From: Epiperipatus broadwayi
Lineage: Eukaryota; Onychophora; Udeonychophora; Euonychophora; Peripatidae
Direction of reading: 5' to 3'
Length of the DNA stretch: 64,000 nucleotides
Assembly: GCA_028023455.1 (NCBI GenBank)
Contig: JAQFVV010012495.1
Span: forward strand, 1,643,711-1,707,710
Shown here: positions 20,449-33,352 of the stretch, in pieces
Layout of the letters: each line of letters opens with the position of its first letter
How positions within the stretch are numbered: position 1 is the first letter of the stretch
The notes under the pieces: model-generated
Databases searched by the model: none
What the model saw: only the letters and a program-made list of their open reading frames with translations
What the model was told of the DNA's origin: nothing
Position numbers and translations under genes: made by a program

Positions 20449-21544
20449 TTTTTTACGATTACAATTTTGTTTTAATTAATGAACATCTTATTTATATTAC
20501 ACACACACACATACATATACTTACATAAATACTCATAGGTTAATGTCTATGAAATTTAAACATAAGTAACCAAAATCTCCAAGTGTTATGTGTAAACTAA
20601 CACATACATCAACAAATGAAAGAATGAGATTATATGACCTCCTATTCCATGAATTTTGATGATTTTAAATATTTATTTATTGATTTTATTAAACATCAGA
20701 ATATGACATGTGAATATGAGTCTAATTTAGTATGGCACAAATTATACTTAAAGTGTTAAAAGCATGGCAGTCAAATCATAGGGAGTATCATTTAATTCCC
20801 TGCATTTATTTAAGTATGAGTATTAATTTATATATAGATCCTGGAAATTTGGGTTATTTCAATATAAATTCCATATAAATTAAGCTATGCATATTTATAT
20901 TTACATTTATTAAACTGACATATTATTTAATATTGAGAGGTTATTAAAAACGAATTGATGCTTTTATTCATAGATACTCAATTGTAATTTTAGAATAATT
21001 GAATTCATTCTTAAATCTGACTAAGTCATAAATTTCATGTTCTGTTTATTAGCATTACCAGAAAATAAAGGCTTAAAACTATGAGAGTTTATTGAGTAGG
21101 TAGTATCACTACTTTTTGCATTTACTGATGTATAAATGTTAGTTTATATATACTCCCATAAGGTTTTGTTTTACTTCTCTTTAAATTTCCTATATATTAC
21201 ACTATGCATGTTTATATTTACATTTGAATTTTTTTCATATTGACAGTTTGTTTAAAATCATACTATCACTTTATGTTTAATTGTAATTTCAGAATACACA
21301 AATCAGGATAATATACAAATTTCACCCTCTGCTTTTTAACAATATTAATAAAGGAATACTTAAAATTAACAGAGTACAAGGAACAGATGACTTCATTCTA
21401 TTCATTAGATATATTGTCATATGAGAGTTAGTTTTATATATAGATCCTATATGTTTTAGTTACAGCCATTTAAATTTTAAACATGCCCTAATAAATATTG
21501 AGTCATTTCAGTGTAATATGTGTCTTGCCATTCTGTATTAGTTA
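20449..21544. other. A+T-rich sequence with an old internal repeat
   Basis: No gene. A (CA)n tract lies near 20500. TATATATAGATCCT or a related motif recurs near 20830, 21147 and 21436 with similar flanks (AAATTT, TAAATTCC, ATGCATATTTATATTTACATT). This suggests a degenerate tandem or dispersed repeat of about 300 bp. Confidence 0.45.
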
Positions 21545-22910
21545 GTATATCTTCATCATCATTATCAACCATTATCAATCTACTGCAGGGTAAAGATCTC
21601 TCCAAGTTCAATACATCTCTGATCTCTAGCCTCCTTTTATTTTATTCATCTCACATGTGGCCTTTTTCTGGCTCTTTTAAAATCTTTTTGGATCAAGTTT
21701 AAAATTGCAGTTGTTCATCTATTATTATCTCTTCTAGCAATATGTCCAGTCCAACTCTACTTCAGTCTAATTCTTTCAACAATGTCAGTAACACTTGGTT
21801 GTTCTCTTACCCATGTATTGCAATTTCGATCTCTTATTATTAGTCCCAACATGCATCTCTCCATACTTCTTTGAGTGAACTGAAGTCTCTGTACTGCTCT
21901 TTTATTAAGTGTCCAAGTCTCAGATCCATAAGTAAGAACAGGTAAAACACATTTATTAAAAACCTTTCTTTTCAAACACACAGGCATATTTCCTTTTGGT
22001 ATCAAGTTATTTTTACCAAAAGCACTTCAATCAAGTTTAATTCTATGATTAATTTCATCCATTATGTTTAAACATGTGTAGTAATAATCTGACCAAGGTA
22101 TTCATAGCTGTTAACATTCTTCTAACTCATCATAATCAATCTTTATTTTCATATTTTGAGAAAATCCATTAAACATTACTTTAGTCTTTTTAACATTTAT
22201 CTTTAGTCCTACTTTCCTACTTTCATCTGATAACTCCTGCAACATTTCCTGCAGCTCTAAAGCATTATTTTCAAAAACAACTACATCAACTTCAAAATCT
22301 AAATGATTTAAATAATCTCCATTTATTTTTACTCTTTTACCTTCCTCATTTTAATCCACAAATACTTTTTGCAGAACTGCTGTAAAAGTTTTGAAGATAT
22401 GGAGTCACATTAACATACACCTTTTCAATATTAACCTTTCTAGTATCATTAAGTAATCTAATTGTTTCGGTTGCATTTTTACAAATATTCTTCAGAATAT
22501 GACAATATCCTATACCTTGATGATTCAATGCTTTCATCACTGGAGAACTGCTTATAGAATCAAATGTCTCTTCATAGTCTACAAATCCAAAGAATAATGA
22601 CCAACTCATATTCATTGGTTTTTTCTATAACTTCTCTCAATACTTGGATATAACCTACTGTACTAAAACCACTTTTTAAATCCAGCTTGTTCTTTTGGTT
22701 GGTTAAAGTCAAATGTTCTCTGTAGACAAGTTGTAATTATCTTGGTAAAAAAATTGTACAAAAGTGATAAAAGGCTGATAGGTCTGTAAGTTTTAATATC
22801 TTTTTTATCAACTTTTGTAAATATTAATATTAATACTGCAGTCTTCGAATCATTTGGTACATCTTTATCATTTAGGCATTTGATAAATAACTTTGCAAAA
22901 AAAAAATTCT
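21545..22910 (-). pseudogene. RTE-like LINE, 3' half, truncated and decayed
   Basis: Minus-strand LINE remnant. From 22910 down it has RT finger and palm sequence: KLFIKCLNDKDVPND near 22880, PISLLSLLYNFFTKI near 22770, FFGFVDYEETFDSI near 22570. Then comes HLDFEVDVVVFENNALELQEM (damaged catalytic box) near 22270, followed by GLKINVKKTKVMFNG. The C-terminal part is KRKVFNKCVLPVLTYGSETW at 21905-21980 and RSMERCMLGLIIRDRNCNTW at 21810-21870. It ends at a CAT/ATG-repeat-like tail near 21550. The wording of the C-terminal motifs is typical of RTE-type LINEs. Frameshifts occur throughout. The 5' end (endonuclease) is missing; the break point is close to that of the copy at 36315-37715. Confidence 0.85.
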
Positions 22911-22924
22911 ATTTTATAATTAGT

Positions 22925-23035
22925 ATATATATATATATGTTAAAACGAAGATTTGCAGTATATTGATATTAAAAGTTTTTAACACGGATGAACCCGCAAA
23001 ATATGTATTTTATATATATGGGTCTGAAGGATTTT
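22925..23035 (+). mobile_element. PLE family B 3'-end fragment
   Basis: After (TA)n comes ACGAAGATTTGCAGTATATTG, then AACACGGATGAACCCGCAAA and ATGTATTTTATATATATG. This is the terminal signature of PLE family B, seen in reverse at 27285-27345, 31240-31300, 32965-33020 and 51980-52020. About 90 bp remain. Confidence 0.8.
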
Positions 23036-23835
23036 ACATTTAATACTTAATCTTACTAAAATAATTATATCTGCTAATTATGTAATATTAGTAAATCAAC
23101 TAAAACCTAATTATATGTGTAAAAGATATTCAATTCTCCTTAATGAACATTACATATGTTTAAAATAATACTAACCATTAATAATAATTAAACAATTTTG
23201 AAATGCTTATGTTGTTTTAGTATTTCTGTTTAAAAATAAAATATATCATTCAAGCTAATTATAAATGAATTTTTAAATGCTATATTGACAAGTTTATAGA
23301 ATTCTAGCATATCTGACAACTACACTAAATGCTTATTATATTATATCTTTTTATAATTTGAATTGATGTTGACAATGTTTTAAACTGAGAAAATTCAGAC
23401 AAATCACTTAATATTTTCAGTTAATTTAAAATATTTTTAAAATAAATTGTATGATTGATTTAAGTTTCATTCGTTCTTCCCTAAGTGTTTCAGACTACTC
23501 TTTACATAAATAAATTGACGTAATAAGAGAAGACGGTCTGATCTCTTTTTAAAAAATTATCTTATGCTCATGTTAACGAATATTTTAATTATCTATGGTA
23601 CTATTGGCAGTTATATTACATATATACATTTGACGTTATATATAATATAGATTTCTCCTTTGTATTTGTAACTCAAATTTGCATACGTTAAGAAAGTGAT
23701 TTCTTTCTTCTTTATAAAGACTAAATAAAATTAATTTAAATAAACCAAGTATATTTTTGAAGATTTAGCATCAACATCATAATCATGGTTATCAAACAAA
23801 AGAAAAAATGTCACTATTGGAAAATTTGTGAAAAT

Positions 23836-24030
23836 CTATTTTCTGCTTATTTGAATGCTATTGGCTCTTTGATGCATCAAGCCTTCATGTTGCACAATAA
23901 ATCTAGCCTTTTCAATTTTTCCCTTTCTATCATTTTTTCCTTCACAAATCATCTCAACAACCTCAGAATCAAAATCATATCCATATTCATTTTCATGATT
24001 ATAAAATGGAGATGAAATTGTAAAATTCAT
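23836..24030 (-). pseudogene. PLE GIY-YIG endonuclease tail fragment
   Basis: A minus-strand open segment reads DFDSEVVEMICEGKNDRKGK, then IEKARFIVQHEGLMHQRANS and IQISRK. The order (acidic loop, basic KxKIExA helix, then NRxANxxI-like end) matches the PLE endonuclease tails at 20005-20300, 28040-28160 and 33750-33895. The N-terminal catalytic part is absent. Confidence 0.6.
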
Positions 24031-26100
24031 GTACAGTTTGAAATTAAATACTTTTGTTTTGCTTTATATAGCAAGTTTAAAAACACTGTTTTAAATCATG
24101 ATAGATATGTTTTAACACTATTGCATTTCAAGATTAAATATTTTCATGACGTTATTTATATATAAACTGGATATTATATTGTCAAACCTTATGACAATAA
24201 GATATAGACATACACTAATGTGTGAGTTTAGCCTCTTATTTTACATTAAATATCCACATTTATAAGGATTGCTAATTTTTACTTTTTAAATGAGAATGTA
24301 ATTATCTCTCCCTTTTGAGGGAAGTGTTTATCTTACAGACCAATTTATATGCACTTAAATATCACAATTGCATACTGATATCTTCACACTTTAAAAAAAT
24401 AAATAAATTATATAAAACAAGTAGTATAGGAGCTATTAACTACTCTCATTGTTATGAAATGCTTAGAGCTCTAATAGGCATAAAAACTCTATATTGCAAA
24501 TGAAATTACATTTATATACAGTATGTGTTTGTTTATTTTATACCATTAATATTTAAAATAAAACTATAGTTTTTCTAGGAAACATTGATCCTCTTCCCCA
24601 ACACCAACCATTATTTATTATAATCAATTAAGATTCAATGACTAATATTATTTAATGAGGATTTATAATAATTGTCAGTTTATTATACTTAAAATAAAAA
24701 TATAATTGTCTCTTTCTTTTACGGTTAATATAAACATAATTTTAAATTTCCAGTAAAGCGTTAACTGCTTTGATTATTAAAAAAATAAACATAATTGTAT
24801 ATGAATTTGTAGGTTAAGTTAACATGGTTAACATACGGTTTAAAGCTTTAGCCAATCTGATCAATATAGGATTGTTGATAAAACCATATATGTACTACTT
24901 AAGTTTATTAATCTATTTTTGTTATAATAGTCAGTGTTGTTCAAGATATATTTGTTTTAATATACACTAATAGCTACTGCATAATTTTACATTTATGATA
25001 GCAACAGCCGTTGCATCTAGTAATATTTGCCTACTTATTCTAATCTTTATAATAATTGCCAAATTTGCATAAAACTTGATTCAAGGTGGCAAGTGTTCCT
25101 AAGATATATAGTAAGTATATAATATTAAAATAATAAGAAGTCAATGGTTTGTTGCATTTATATTTTAAAATAAAATATACTACATAAATATTAGTTATGA
25201 AAGTATTGTTTGCTATGTTGATGTTGCTAACTAAAGTTTAAAGTCCAGGCACATCTGATGAATTCATGTTCCTAAGTGGCTTATTATTTTGCCTTGTGTC
25301 TTTCACATGTCAAATGTTTTACATTTTACTATACAGAGCCGATGACTTTTCATATTTATTACTTATAGACTCAGTGAATTTATTAATATTCTATAACAAT
25401 CTATGATTATTGATTATTTTTATATATAATGAATAGTACATGAGTAAAAACATGGGTTAATAAACAAAAATGCTTATTTTAGCCTTTTATGCAGAATGTA
25501 TTTTCAGAGAAATGTAACTAGAAGTCATGATTATGGTGGTTGCGTTCAATAGGCTTAAAAGATCAAAAAAATTAAACATCCTCCTTAAGGAATTAATTAC
25601 CTTCTTCATTAGTGCACATTATTACTAGTGCTTTTATATATAAATAATTTGTCGTTATTAAAGAGTTTTATTCAGATGGTTCAGGAATGCTTGCGTGTGG
25701 AATGAAACTTTTTAACATACCTAGATATATGTAAATAGTATGTATATAATTAACTTAATATTAATATTGCGGGTCATTATAATTAAGATAAATTCTTTGT
25801 CCTGTCATATATAGATATTATTTCAAAATGATTGTTTAAGGTATATTTAAAATTTGATTGAACCGTAAATATCAGCTCACTTTCCGACAGTATAAATGAA
25901 TATCATTTAAATACATCAAGTCTTATGGAATAGATGGCCACCTGTTTCTTTATTAATATTTATTGAGGTATGAGTACTATTTATTAATGGATGACAGAAA
26001 GTTATTTAAATTATTCACAAGAAACAGCCTACACTTATCGCTATCAGAAACTTCATTCTGCTGGTAGTGCAATATTTATTAAAGTTAAGTTTAAATGCAT
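24031..26100. other. Low-complexity A+T-rich DNA without recognised genes
   Basis: Both strands were scanned by eye. No extended coding, repeat or RNA signal. Only short open frames of the kind expected in sequence this A+T-rich. A (TA)n tract starts at about 26100. Confidence 0.5.
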
Positions 26101-26191
26101 TATATATATATATATATTATTCTATGTACTTATATGCATACATAAGAGATAGGATGGTTACTTTCAGTGTTGGTGAAGATCCAAACGTCTT

Positions 26192-26606
<415 letters not shown>

Positions 26607-27270
26607 TGCTGCGATTATATCATCTTAGCCAAGTATCGGATTGTTCTATATTACAAATTAACTTAACCCAAATAAAGCAGCAGACAAAATACTTTAAAGT
26701 ATAGAATAAATATAGTAAAAATAAAATAAATTCTCTTCATTAGTGACATACTGTACTTTAAAGAGATGTAACTTTTTTTAAAAAAGAAAGTTACTATAAA
26801 GTAAAACCACAAACTAAAAGACTTATAAAACAAATGGATATTTGTTATTATAAGCTTAATTATATGTAATAAATATTAATGTTTCCTGCATTTTCTGATT
26901 TTAAAATATTAGTTTAGAAAAAGATTTAGAATAAATAATTTATATCTTCTATTAGAGAAAGGAGATAAGAACATACAGATATAAGTAAGTAATATAAAGA
27001 TTTAAAAATAAATAAAGTGCTCAAAAGTTTACAAAAATTGAAAGAAATTTTTATACCCATAAAAGTTATTTTGGAAATACAATTAATGATTGAGTAGAAA
27101 AAACAAAAAAGAAATAGAGTTGATAATAATAGGGAAAATATGTCCTCATATACCAAGAAAGAAGATATGTTGATTTTGTGCACGTAAATAAAATAAGGAA
27201 CCCCATCAATGTATGGGAAGTTTCCAAGTTATAGGTGATGCCAAATCCAGTGTCAGTTATTTGTTTTAAT
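26607..27270. other. No recognised feature
   Basis: A+T-rich spacer between the GATA array and a PLE copy. Several minus-strand open frames (for example 26926-27183) are Leu/Phe/Ser-rich, as random A+T-rich sequence gives. Confidence 0.4.
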
Positions 27271-27274
27271 ATAT

Positions 27275-27824
27275 ATATATAAAAGACATATTTTGCGGGT
27301 TCATCCGTGTTAAAATATTTTAAATATAGATATACTGACGTTTCGACTTGGTAACCCAAGTCATTCACTGAGTAATAAAAAGTAGAAAGACGGTTGTAGA
27401 GGCGCTACAATCACTGATTTGAAAAAACATTAAAGTTCCACCAATAGCAAAAATGTTAAATTAAGAATGTTTTTTTAAAAAAATCTTTCCAAATAGGAGG
27501 AAGTTTGCTTGTATCATCTCGCTTATTGATACAATCTGGCCTTTTAAGTATCTCAATGGCTTCTCTAATTTTGCACTGGTATAGATTATCACATCTGGAT
27601 ATTATCCTTGTACTAGAAAAATTAATTTTATGACCTGAATCCATAGTATGGAGTGAGAGTGCTGATGATGATGAATGTTGTTTAACTGCATTAGCATGCT
27701 CATCTCTCCTAACACTGATACGACGATTACTCATACCTATGTAAGAAGCCTTACAATTTTCACATGAGATTTGATAAACACCATGAGATTCAAGAGGGAT
27801 TGAATCCTTAGGCTTGGTATTAAC

Positions 27825-27830
<6 letters not shown>
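27275..27830 (-). pseudogene. PLE family B: GIY-YIG endonuclease and 3' end
   Basis: 5'-truncated Penelope-like copy. The frame at 27456-27830 is open and encodes an almost complete GIY-YIG endonuclease domain: GVYQISCENCKASYIGMSNR (the GIY ... YIG motifs as VYQI and YIGMS). RRISVRRDEH follows, then HTMDSGHKINFSSTRIISRC and CKIREAIEILKRPDCINKRD (catalytic Glu helix), ending PPIWKDFFKKTFLI. The conserved Cys-x2-Cys spacing in the GIY motif is typical of PLEs. Below 27456 the 3' untranslated part ends with the family signature (CATATTTTGCGGGTTCATCC). It abuts a (TA)n(TG)n tract at 27823-27870. It lacks the RT, so it cannot move itself. Confidence 0.88.

Positions 27831-27870
<40 letters not shown>
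27823..27870. repeat. (TA)n(TG)n compound microsatellite
   Basis: About 11 TA units followed by about 13 TG units at the truncated 5' end of the PLE copy. Confidence 0.95.
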
Positions 27871-28290
27871 AAATGCAATATTATAGTTTAAAATTCTTTT
27901 GTAGCACTTTTGATTACGTGGTAATCCTCATCATCTTTAAATGAATTTCAAATTTTTTAAACTTAATGTTACATATATTTCCATAAGCTGTACTTGCATT
28001 TTGCCTATTAAAAACTTGTAATTATAGGTTTACATCTAATATTAATGAAATAAAAATATTAATGGAAGAAAGAAATCATAAAAAGAGGAAAATTAAAAAG
28101 GCAATATTAATTGATAAATATAAGAATGATGTTAATAATAGGCAAGTTGCAAATACACCATATACAGCTTATTGAAATTTATGTAACATTAAGTTTAAAA
28201 AATTTGAAATTCAGTTAAATTTGACAAGGATTACCATGTAATCGAAAGCGCTACAAAAGAATTTAAACTATAATATTGCATTTACCGCTA
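27871..28290. mobile_element. Foldback element containing a PLE endonuclease tail
   Basis: Left arm about 27871-28010 and right arm about 28137-28288 are reverse complements (AATGCAATATTATAGTTTAA ... TTAAACTATAATATTGCATT; TTACGTGGTAATCCT ... AGGATTACCATGTAA). The centre and right arm carry a plus-strand coding remnant, EIKILMEERNHKKRKIKKAI and then DVNNRQVANTPY. That is the PLE endonuclease C-terminus found at 20005-20300 and 33750-33895. Confidence 0.85.
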
Positions 28291-31234
28291 ATTTTTTGTT
28301 TTTATATATACATATATATCAAGTATTTTTAATGCTAAGTCAAATACAGCTATAATGGAAAGATTTTGTATGTTGAAAACTATCAACATCATGTGCTAAA
28401 ATCACTAAAAGCCATCAGCTGTAAACCTTAATCATGTAGGTTTTCCACTCATGAAACAACATCTGTCTTAAGTCCAGATCAGATTATTGATGCTTTAAAA
28501 TGTAACTGGTAGATAGGCAAATGTTTTGTCATTTCCTACAGTACTCAAGCCAATTTATTGAAATACATTATCAATATAAAGAAGCTAATCTTTTTATAGG
28601 CAAAAAGTCAATGGAATCAGCCAATATTTTGAGCAAATACAGAATGACAAACAATAATATATATATGATTAATAGTAAGATTACTGAGTTATCACATAAT
28701 TCAGCAGTAATATTTTGTATTTTGTACATGCAAATAAGAGACTTCAATAATTTAAACAGTTTCCACACGTTTTTTTTGTTTTGTTTTGTTGTACATTTCA
28801 TCCTAAACTTTTTTCCATATATAACTACTAATACTGTGGGAGAGTGTGCACAGTCAATATTGTTATTTGTGAATTAACATGTTTTGCATTGTATTAGTTA
28901 TCTGTACAATAAAATAGTTGGATATGTGCATATTAGAAATAAAACAACTATGAATCGATTTAAAGGATAAAAGATTAATGTTTGATGTAATATAATTTTT
29001 AAAGTAATTGAATCCCCCCATTCTGATATATATATATTGTAACAATCAGGGTTATATGGTCTTACTGTATCTGCTATACAGGGCACCACCAGGCCATTTG
29101 AACCTGGAATATTTATATAGTAGGCAGATACATACAGCAAAGATCCAAATTTTATTTTATATTGACCGTTAACCCATGCCACTAGCTCAAGGAGATGCAA
29201 AGATTTAATATATAAATTCTTATTTATAACATTTCAATAAAAAAAGATATAAAATTAAAAAAATAACTAAGCTACTGCCAGTAATAACACGCAAAAAACA
29301 TTTATTGACGCACATATATAAATATATTTAAAATTGAGGAATTGAGGAATAAATTAATCTTAAATTTGTTATTATTTTTAAATTTAAATTATTATTTTAG
29401 AAGGTCTGCAACAGATGAACATTTTAATAATATTTTTACTTTAGAATGTTGAGTATAGATAGGCTACATAGATTACTCAGTTAAAAACTTTTCAAAAACA
29501 ATCATTCAATCTCAGACTAAAAGTTTGGATGCAACCAATGCAATATGAAGATGCTAGCATAAAATCATGCTGACAGGAATGTGCATCTGCAATGTGGTAT
29601 TATTTCAAGAGAAATGATCTTCACCCAGAACAGGAATGAGCATCTGTCTGGCAAAGAAAATCATTTGGAAAATATATATTGAAAATTCTCTGAAATGGTG
29701 AATTGCGGTCTTGGCCGTCTTACTATTAACACCCAGAGTAAAAAGGAAAACAATGGTGTGGGAAATATGTCCACCTCCATTGTAATGCATCAACTATGCC
29801 TTTGAGTCATGCATTCATAAGGGCTTTACCCTGTACGCTAACACTCTTCACATTACATTGATATAAACACCCATATATCCCTCTGCCAGCATCGATCTAA
29901 CTACGAATCAAATAGCCTGAAATAAAACACCTTAAAAATAAACATAAACAATAACAAATTTATGCAGCCATCTACATCCAACTTAAATTTAATACATTTT
30001 AAAAAATTTAGTTAATAATTAGAATAAAAAAACAAAAAAATGGAAATGATTAGCTAATATAATGCATATAAAAAATATTAATACTTGATTTAGAATTTTC
30101 CTTTTTAGGTCAGATAAGAGCTCATACTTTATATAACTATTTGAAAGTTTGTTAAAGTTCATATTGAATAAACAAGAGTTCATACTTTCCATGAAAAGCC
30201 TGAAGTCTGTCTTGTCCATGAGAGATCTGAAGTCCATTTAATATTTCTGGAAGGACCGGTCCATTGTTTGCTGCCATTCTATAATCATTAGTTTCGAGGC
30301 TGCCTCAGCTGGTATACAACAGGAAATTAAATCTATTGCAGACTCCTATATCATGGAGTCTGCAATACAGTTACAGTTCATATGTAGATTAATAGTCAGC
30401 TCTTCTTGCAACAATTTATTTTTTTTATAGGGTTAGACCTCCCTTATCAATAAATTTTCGGATCCATCGAACAAGATGTCACTGATCCTAAGGTCTCTTT
30501 TTTGGTCCATGCTGTGGCTTGGTGATTCCATTGGCCAATCTTTAATTTCATTCTCTTATCTGACCTTTATTATTTAAGTGGCCCAAAGGCTAGTTTGCTT
30601 TACATTTAATTAATAAAACAATCATTTCCATTTCCTAAGATTAAACATGATAGAAATCAACATCTATTTTTATTTTCAAAAATATCAATCTTTATCTTTA
30701 GATCTTTATTTTTACAAAAAAGTACTTTCAAATACTTTTTTTTTTTAATTCTTTTAAAGTTTCCATCTGTGCGATATATATATATATGTGTGTGTGTGTG
30801 TTAATATAACTCCTTTAATTTTGGCTTTTAGTTTTTAATAAAATCATTTTTACTTAAGATTTTATTTTCTCCTTTATTTTAATTTTAAAATAATGTAACG
30901 GCATATGTATACCATTACAATATATATATATATATAATTAATTTTAAATAAATTATTTTATTATACAAATTATTTAGTCTTTCTGGTCATTGTATCTCAT
31001 TGGTTTCATTCTAAATGCAGAACATTATAAATGGTGCATAGACAATTTCTATTGATAATGAGAAATTATGTTCTGGGATAAAGATGGCTAAAACAGTCAA
31101 AAAATGTTGGATTTAAAAATGATTTATCTCTATAGATCATGTACAAGCATTATGAAAAATTATGGGGAAAAAACAATGAACTTAAGTTGTCATTATATTT
31201 TGGATTTGCAGATTATAAAAAAAAAAATGTTATA
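28291..31234. other. Unassigned interval with a few mid-GC islands
   Basis: No gene supported. 29035-29190 holds a tRNA-box-like segment on the minus strand (CCAGGTTCAAATGGCC) next to (TA)n, possibly a SINE. 29540-29900 is a less A+T-rich stretch with broken frames. 30240-30560 contains a short hairpin (ATTGCAGACTCC ... GGAGTCTGCAAT near 30337-30369) and the segment TTCGGATCCATCGAACAAG, source unknown. (TA)n/(TG)n near 30774-30800 and (TA)n near 30920. Confidence 0.45.
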
Positions 31235-31690
31235 TATATAAGATATATTTTGCAGGTTCATTCGTGTTAAGATATTTTTTATATTAATATTCCGGACATT
31301 TTCTCTTGATCACCCAAGTCATCTATTCAGTAATAAAAGGTAAAAAGATGGTTGTAGAGGTGCTACAATCACTGATTTGAAAATAACATTAAAGTTTCAT
31401 AAATAGCAAAAATGCTAAATTAAATTTTTTTTAAAAATCTTTCCAAATAGGAGAAAATTTGCATATATCATCTCTCTTATTGATATAATATGGTCTTTTT
31501 AGTATCTCAATGGCTTCTCTGATTTTACACTGGTAGAGATTATCACATCTGGATATGTTCCTGATACTAGAAAATCAATTTTATGACCTGAATCTATAAT
31601 ATGGAGTGAGAGTGCTGATGATAATGATTGTTGTTTAACTGCATAGCATGTTCATCTCTCCTGACACTGATGTGATGATTTCTCATACAT
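31235..31690 (-). pseudogene. PLE family B: decayed endonuclease and 3' end
   Basis: Matches 27275-27720 in content and orientation: 3' signature GATATATTTTGCAGGTTCATTC at the low-coordinate end. Then come the untranslated region and an endonuclease remnant (31440-31680), with the CATCATATCACATCTGG-type segment and ATTTCTCATACAT before (TA)n. More diverged than the 27-kb copy, with several frame breaks. Confidence 0.8.
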
Positions 31691-32024
31691 ATATATATAT
31701 ATATATATTGTACCGGTCGTATTTGTACATTCATGCAACAAAATCCAGAGTACTGGCAAATTATACCAAGGCTGATCTAGATGAGAGGTTGAGACCTCGA
31801 ATCTGATTACACTTCAGCTCCTCCACCAACGCTCCATGACTTACTGCCCTATGAATGATATATATGACACTACATTCGGAATTTCTTAGTTTGCATGCTG
31901 GCAGTAACAAAGGGTGGAGCAAGAGACTCAGGAAATATTAACTAAATTACTATTAATTTAAATACACACATCTAAAGCTGGCTATATAATGCATATATTA
32001 ATAGCTAATACTATATTATGAAAC

Positions 32025-32575
32025 TATATAAATGAATACTCCCACTTTTTCAAACACAAGATAAAGTCTTTGGGAAAAGATAGAATCTATCTTTTCAACC
32101 CAAATATATATATATGGGCAAATCTTAAGTGTTTGAAAATGAGAGCATGAAAATGTTAATTGATCACTTTAAATTACTTTTTTACTATGTGAATGAATGA
32201 CACTTGTGAAATTTCTAGAATTTACTACAAGCATCATTCATTCACATATACGTTTGGGTCAAAAAGATAGATGGATTCATTCTACCTTTTCCAGAAGACT
32301 TTATCTTGTGTTTGAAAAAGTGGGAGTATTCATTTATATAGTTACATCTTCAAAGTGCATGTGCATTAGCTTATTGATAATACAGTTTATAAAAACACCG
32401 CGCTGTATAAAATAAATGTCTTGTTTATATGTGTTTAATTTAATAAGAATGACGTATAGTAAATTCTAGAAATTTCACAAGCATCGTTCATTCATGTAGT
32501 AAAAAAAGTAATTTAAAGTAATCAATTAACATCTTCACGCTCTCATTTTCAAACACTTAATATTTGCCCATACAT
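32025..32575. repeat. Two interleaved inverted repeats (A-B-A'-B')
   Basis: Arm A (32025-32104, with CTCCCACTTTTTCAAACACA) pairs with A' (32252-32342, TGTGTTTGAAAAAGTGGGAG). Arm B (32114-32232, AAGTGTTTGAAAATGAGAGC ... AATTTCTAGAATTTACT) pairs with B' (32457-32572, AGTAAATTCTAGAAATTTCA ... CTCATTTTCAAACACTTAA). B lies inside the A/A' loop and A' inside the B/B' loop, so the two hairpins cannot be simply nested. The segment at 32380-32430 (ACACCGCGCTGTATAAAATA) recurs next to the palindrome at 63747-63909 (ACATCGCGCTATATAAAATA). Confidence 0.88.
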
Positions 32576-32826
32576 ATACAACTGAAGAAATGGATTAAGG
32601 TGTTATAACTTAGTTATAGATCAATTTTTAAGCAATTCTATTGAATTTAAATATATTACATCTCAATTTTAAAATTTCATTCTAACTTGAAAAACATCAA
32701 AAGTTAACAAACAGATTTTTTAAAATTAAAGCATTTAAAAATGCAATACACTAAAGATCAAACAAACAGAAAATATGATAACACATGGATAAGTTCAACC
32801 TTGGAGTACATTCTGAACGACAATAA

Positions 32827-32911
32827 AAGCTGTGAAAGGTAGCATGAGGTTGATCAACCAGATAAGAATACTTGTTGGGGTATGCAGAGAATAAAAAACT
32901 ACAACTGAAGA
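32827..32911 (-). CDS. Weak candidate exon
   Basis: A minus-strand segment between an acceptor-like CAATATCTTCAG and stop or donor-like sequence near 32800. It is open in two frames: one hydrophobic (TSILIWLINLMLPFTAFIVV), one hydrophilic and Cys-containing (SFLFSAYPNKYSYLVDQP). The hydrophobic frame would join in phase with the exon ending at 34906. Nothing else ties them together and two family-B PLE copies lie nearby. Listed only because it is less A+T-rich than its surroundings. Confidence 0.15.
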
Positions 32912-32959
32912 TATTGAATTAATCTTGAAGAAACCATCATGCATTATGATTAAAATTAA

Positions 32960-33290
32960 ATGTAGTATATATATAAAAGACATATTTTGCGGGTTCATCC
33001 GTGTTAAAAAAGTTTTAAATATTGATATCCCGATGATGTTTCAACTTAATCACACAAGTCATCCACTGGGTGATAAAAGGTGGAAATATTCTTAATTTAA
33101 TATTTTTGCTATTGGTGGAACTTTAACTTTTTTTTTCAAATCAGTGATTGTAGCACCTTTACAACCATCTTTCTACTTTTTATCACCCAGTGGATGAATT
33201 GTGTGATCAAGTCGAAACATCGGTATATCAATATTTAAAACTTTTTTAATACAGATGAACCCACAAAATGTCTTTTATATATGCAACTCA
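32960..33290. mobile_element. Inverted pair of PLE family B 3' ends
   Basis: The family-B terminal signature (AAAAGACATATTTTGCGGGT) opens the block on the left and its reverse complement (GATGAACCCACAAAATGTC) closes it on the right. The two arms, each about 150 bp of PLE 3' untranslated sequence, meet near 33125. The arms include CACCCAGTGGATGA-type and TCAGTGATTGTAGC-type segments. No coding part remains. Confidence 0.88.
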
Positions 33291-33352
33291 TGAAAATCTT
33301 CATATCAACATATACATATATAATATTATAAATCGATGTCTGTATTTCTTCA

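Noticed and set aside
26926-27183. Leu/Phe-rich 85-residue minus-strand ORF as a membrane protein
   Set aside because: Hydrophobicity follows from T-rich codons; no start context, conservation signal or topology beyond composition.
28521-29200. Cluster of overlapping small ORFs on both strands
   Set aside because: None has a recognisable motif and they overlap in several frames; part may be a SINE remnant (29035-29190), but borders could not be set.
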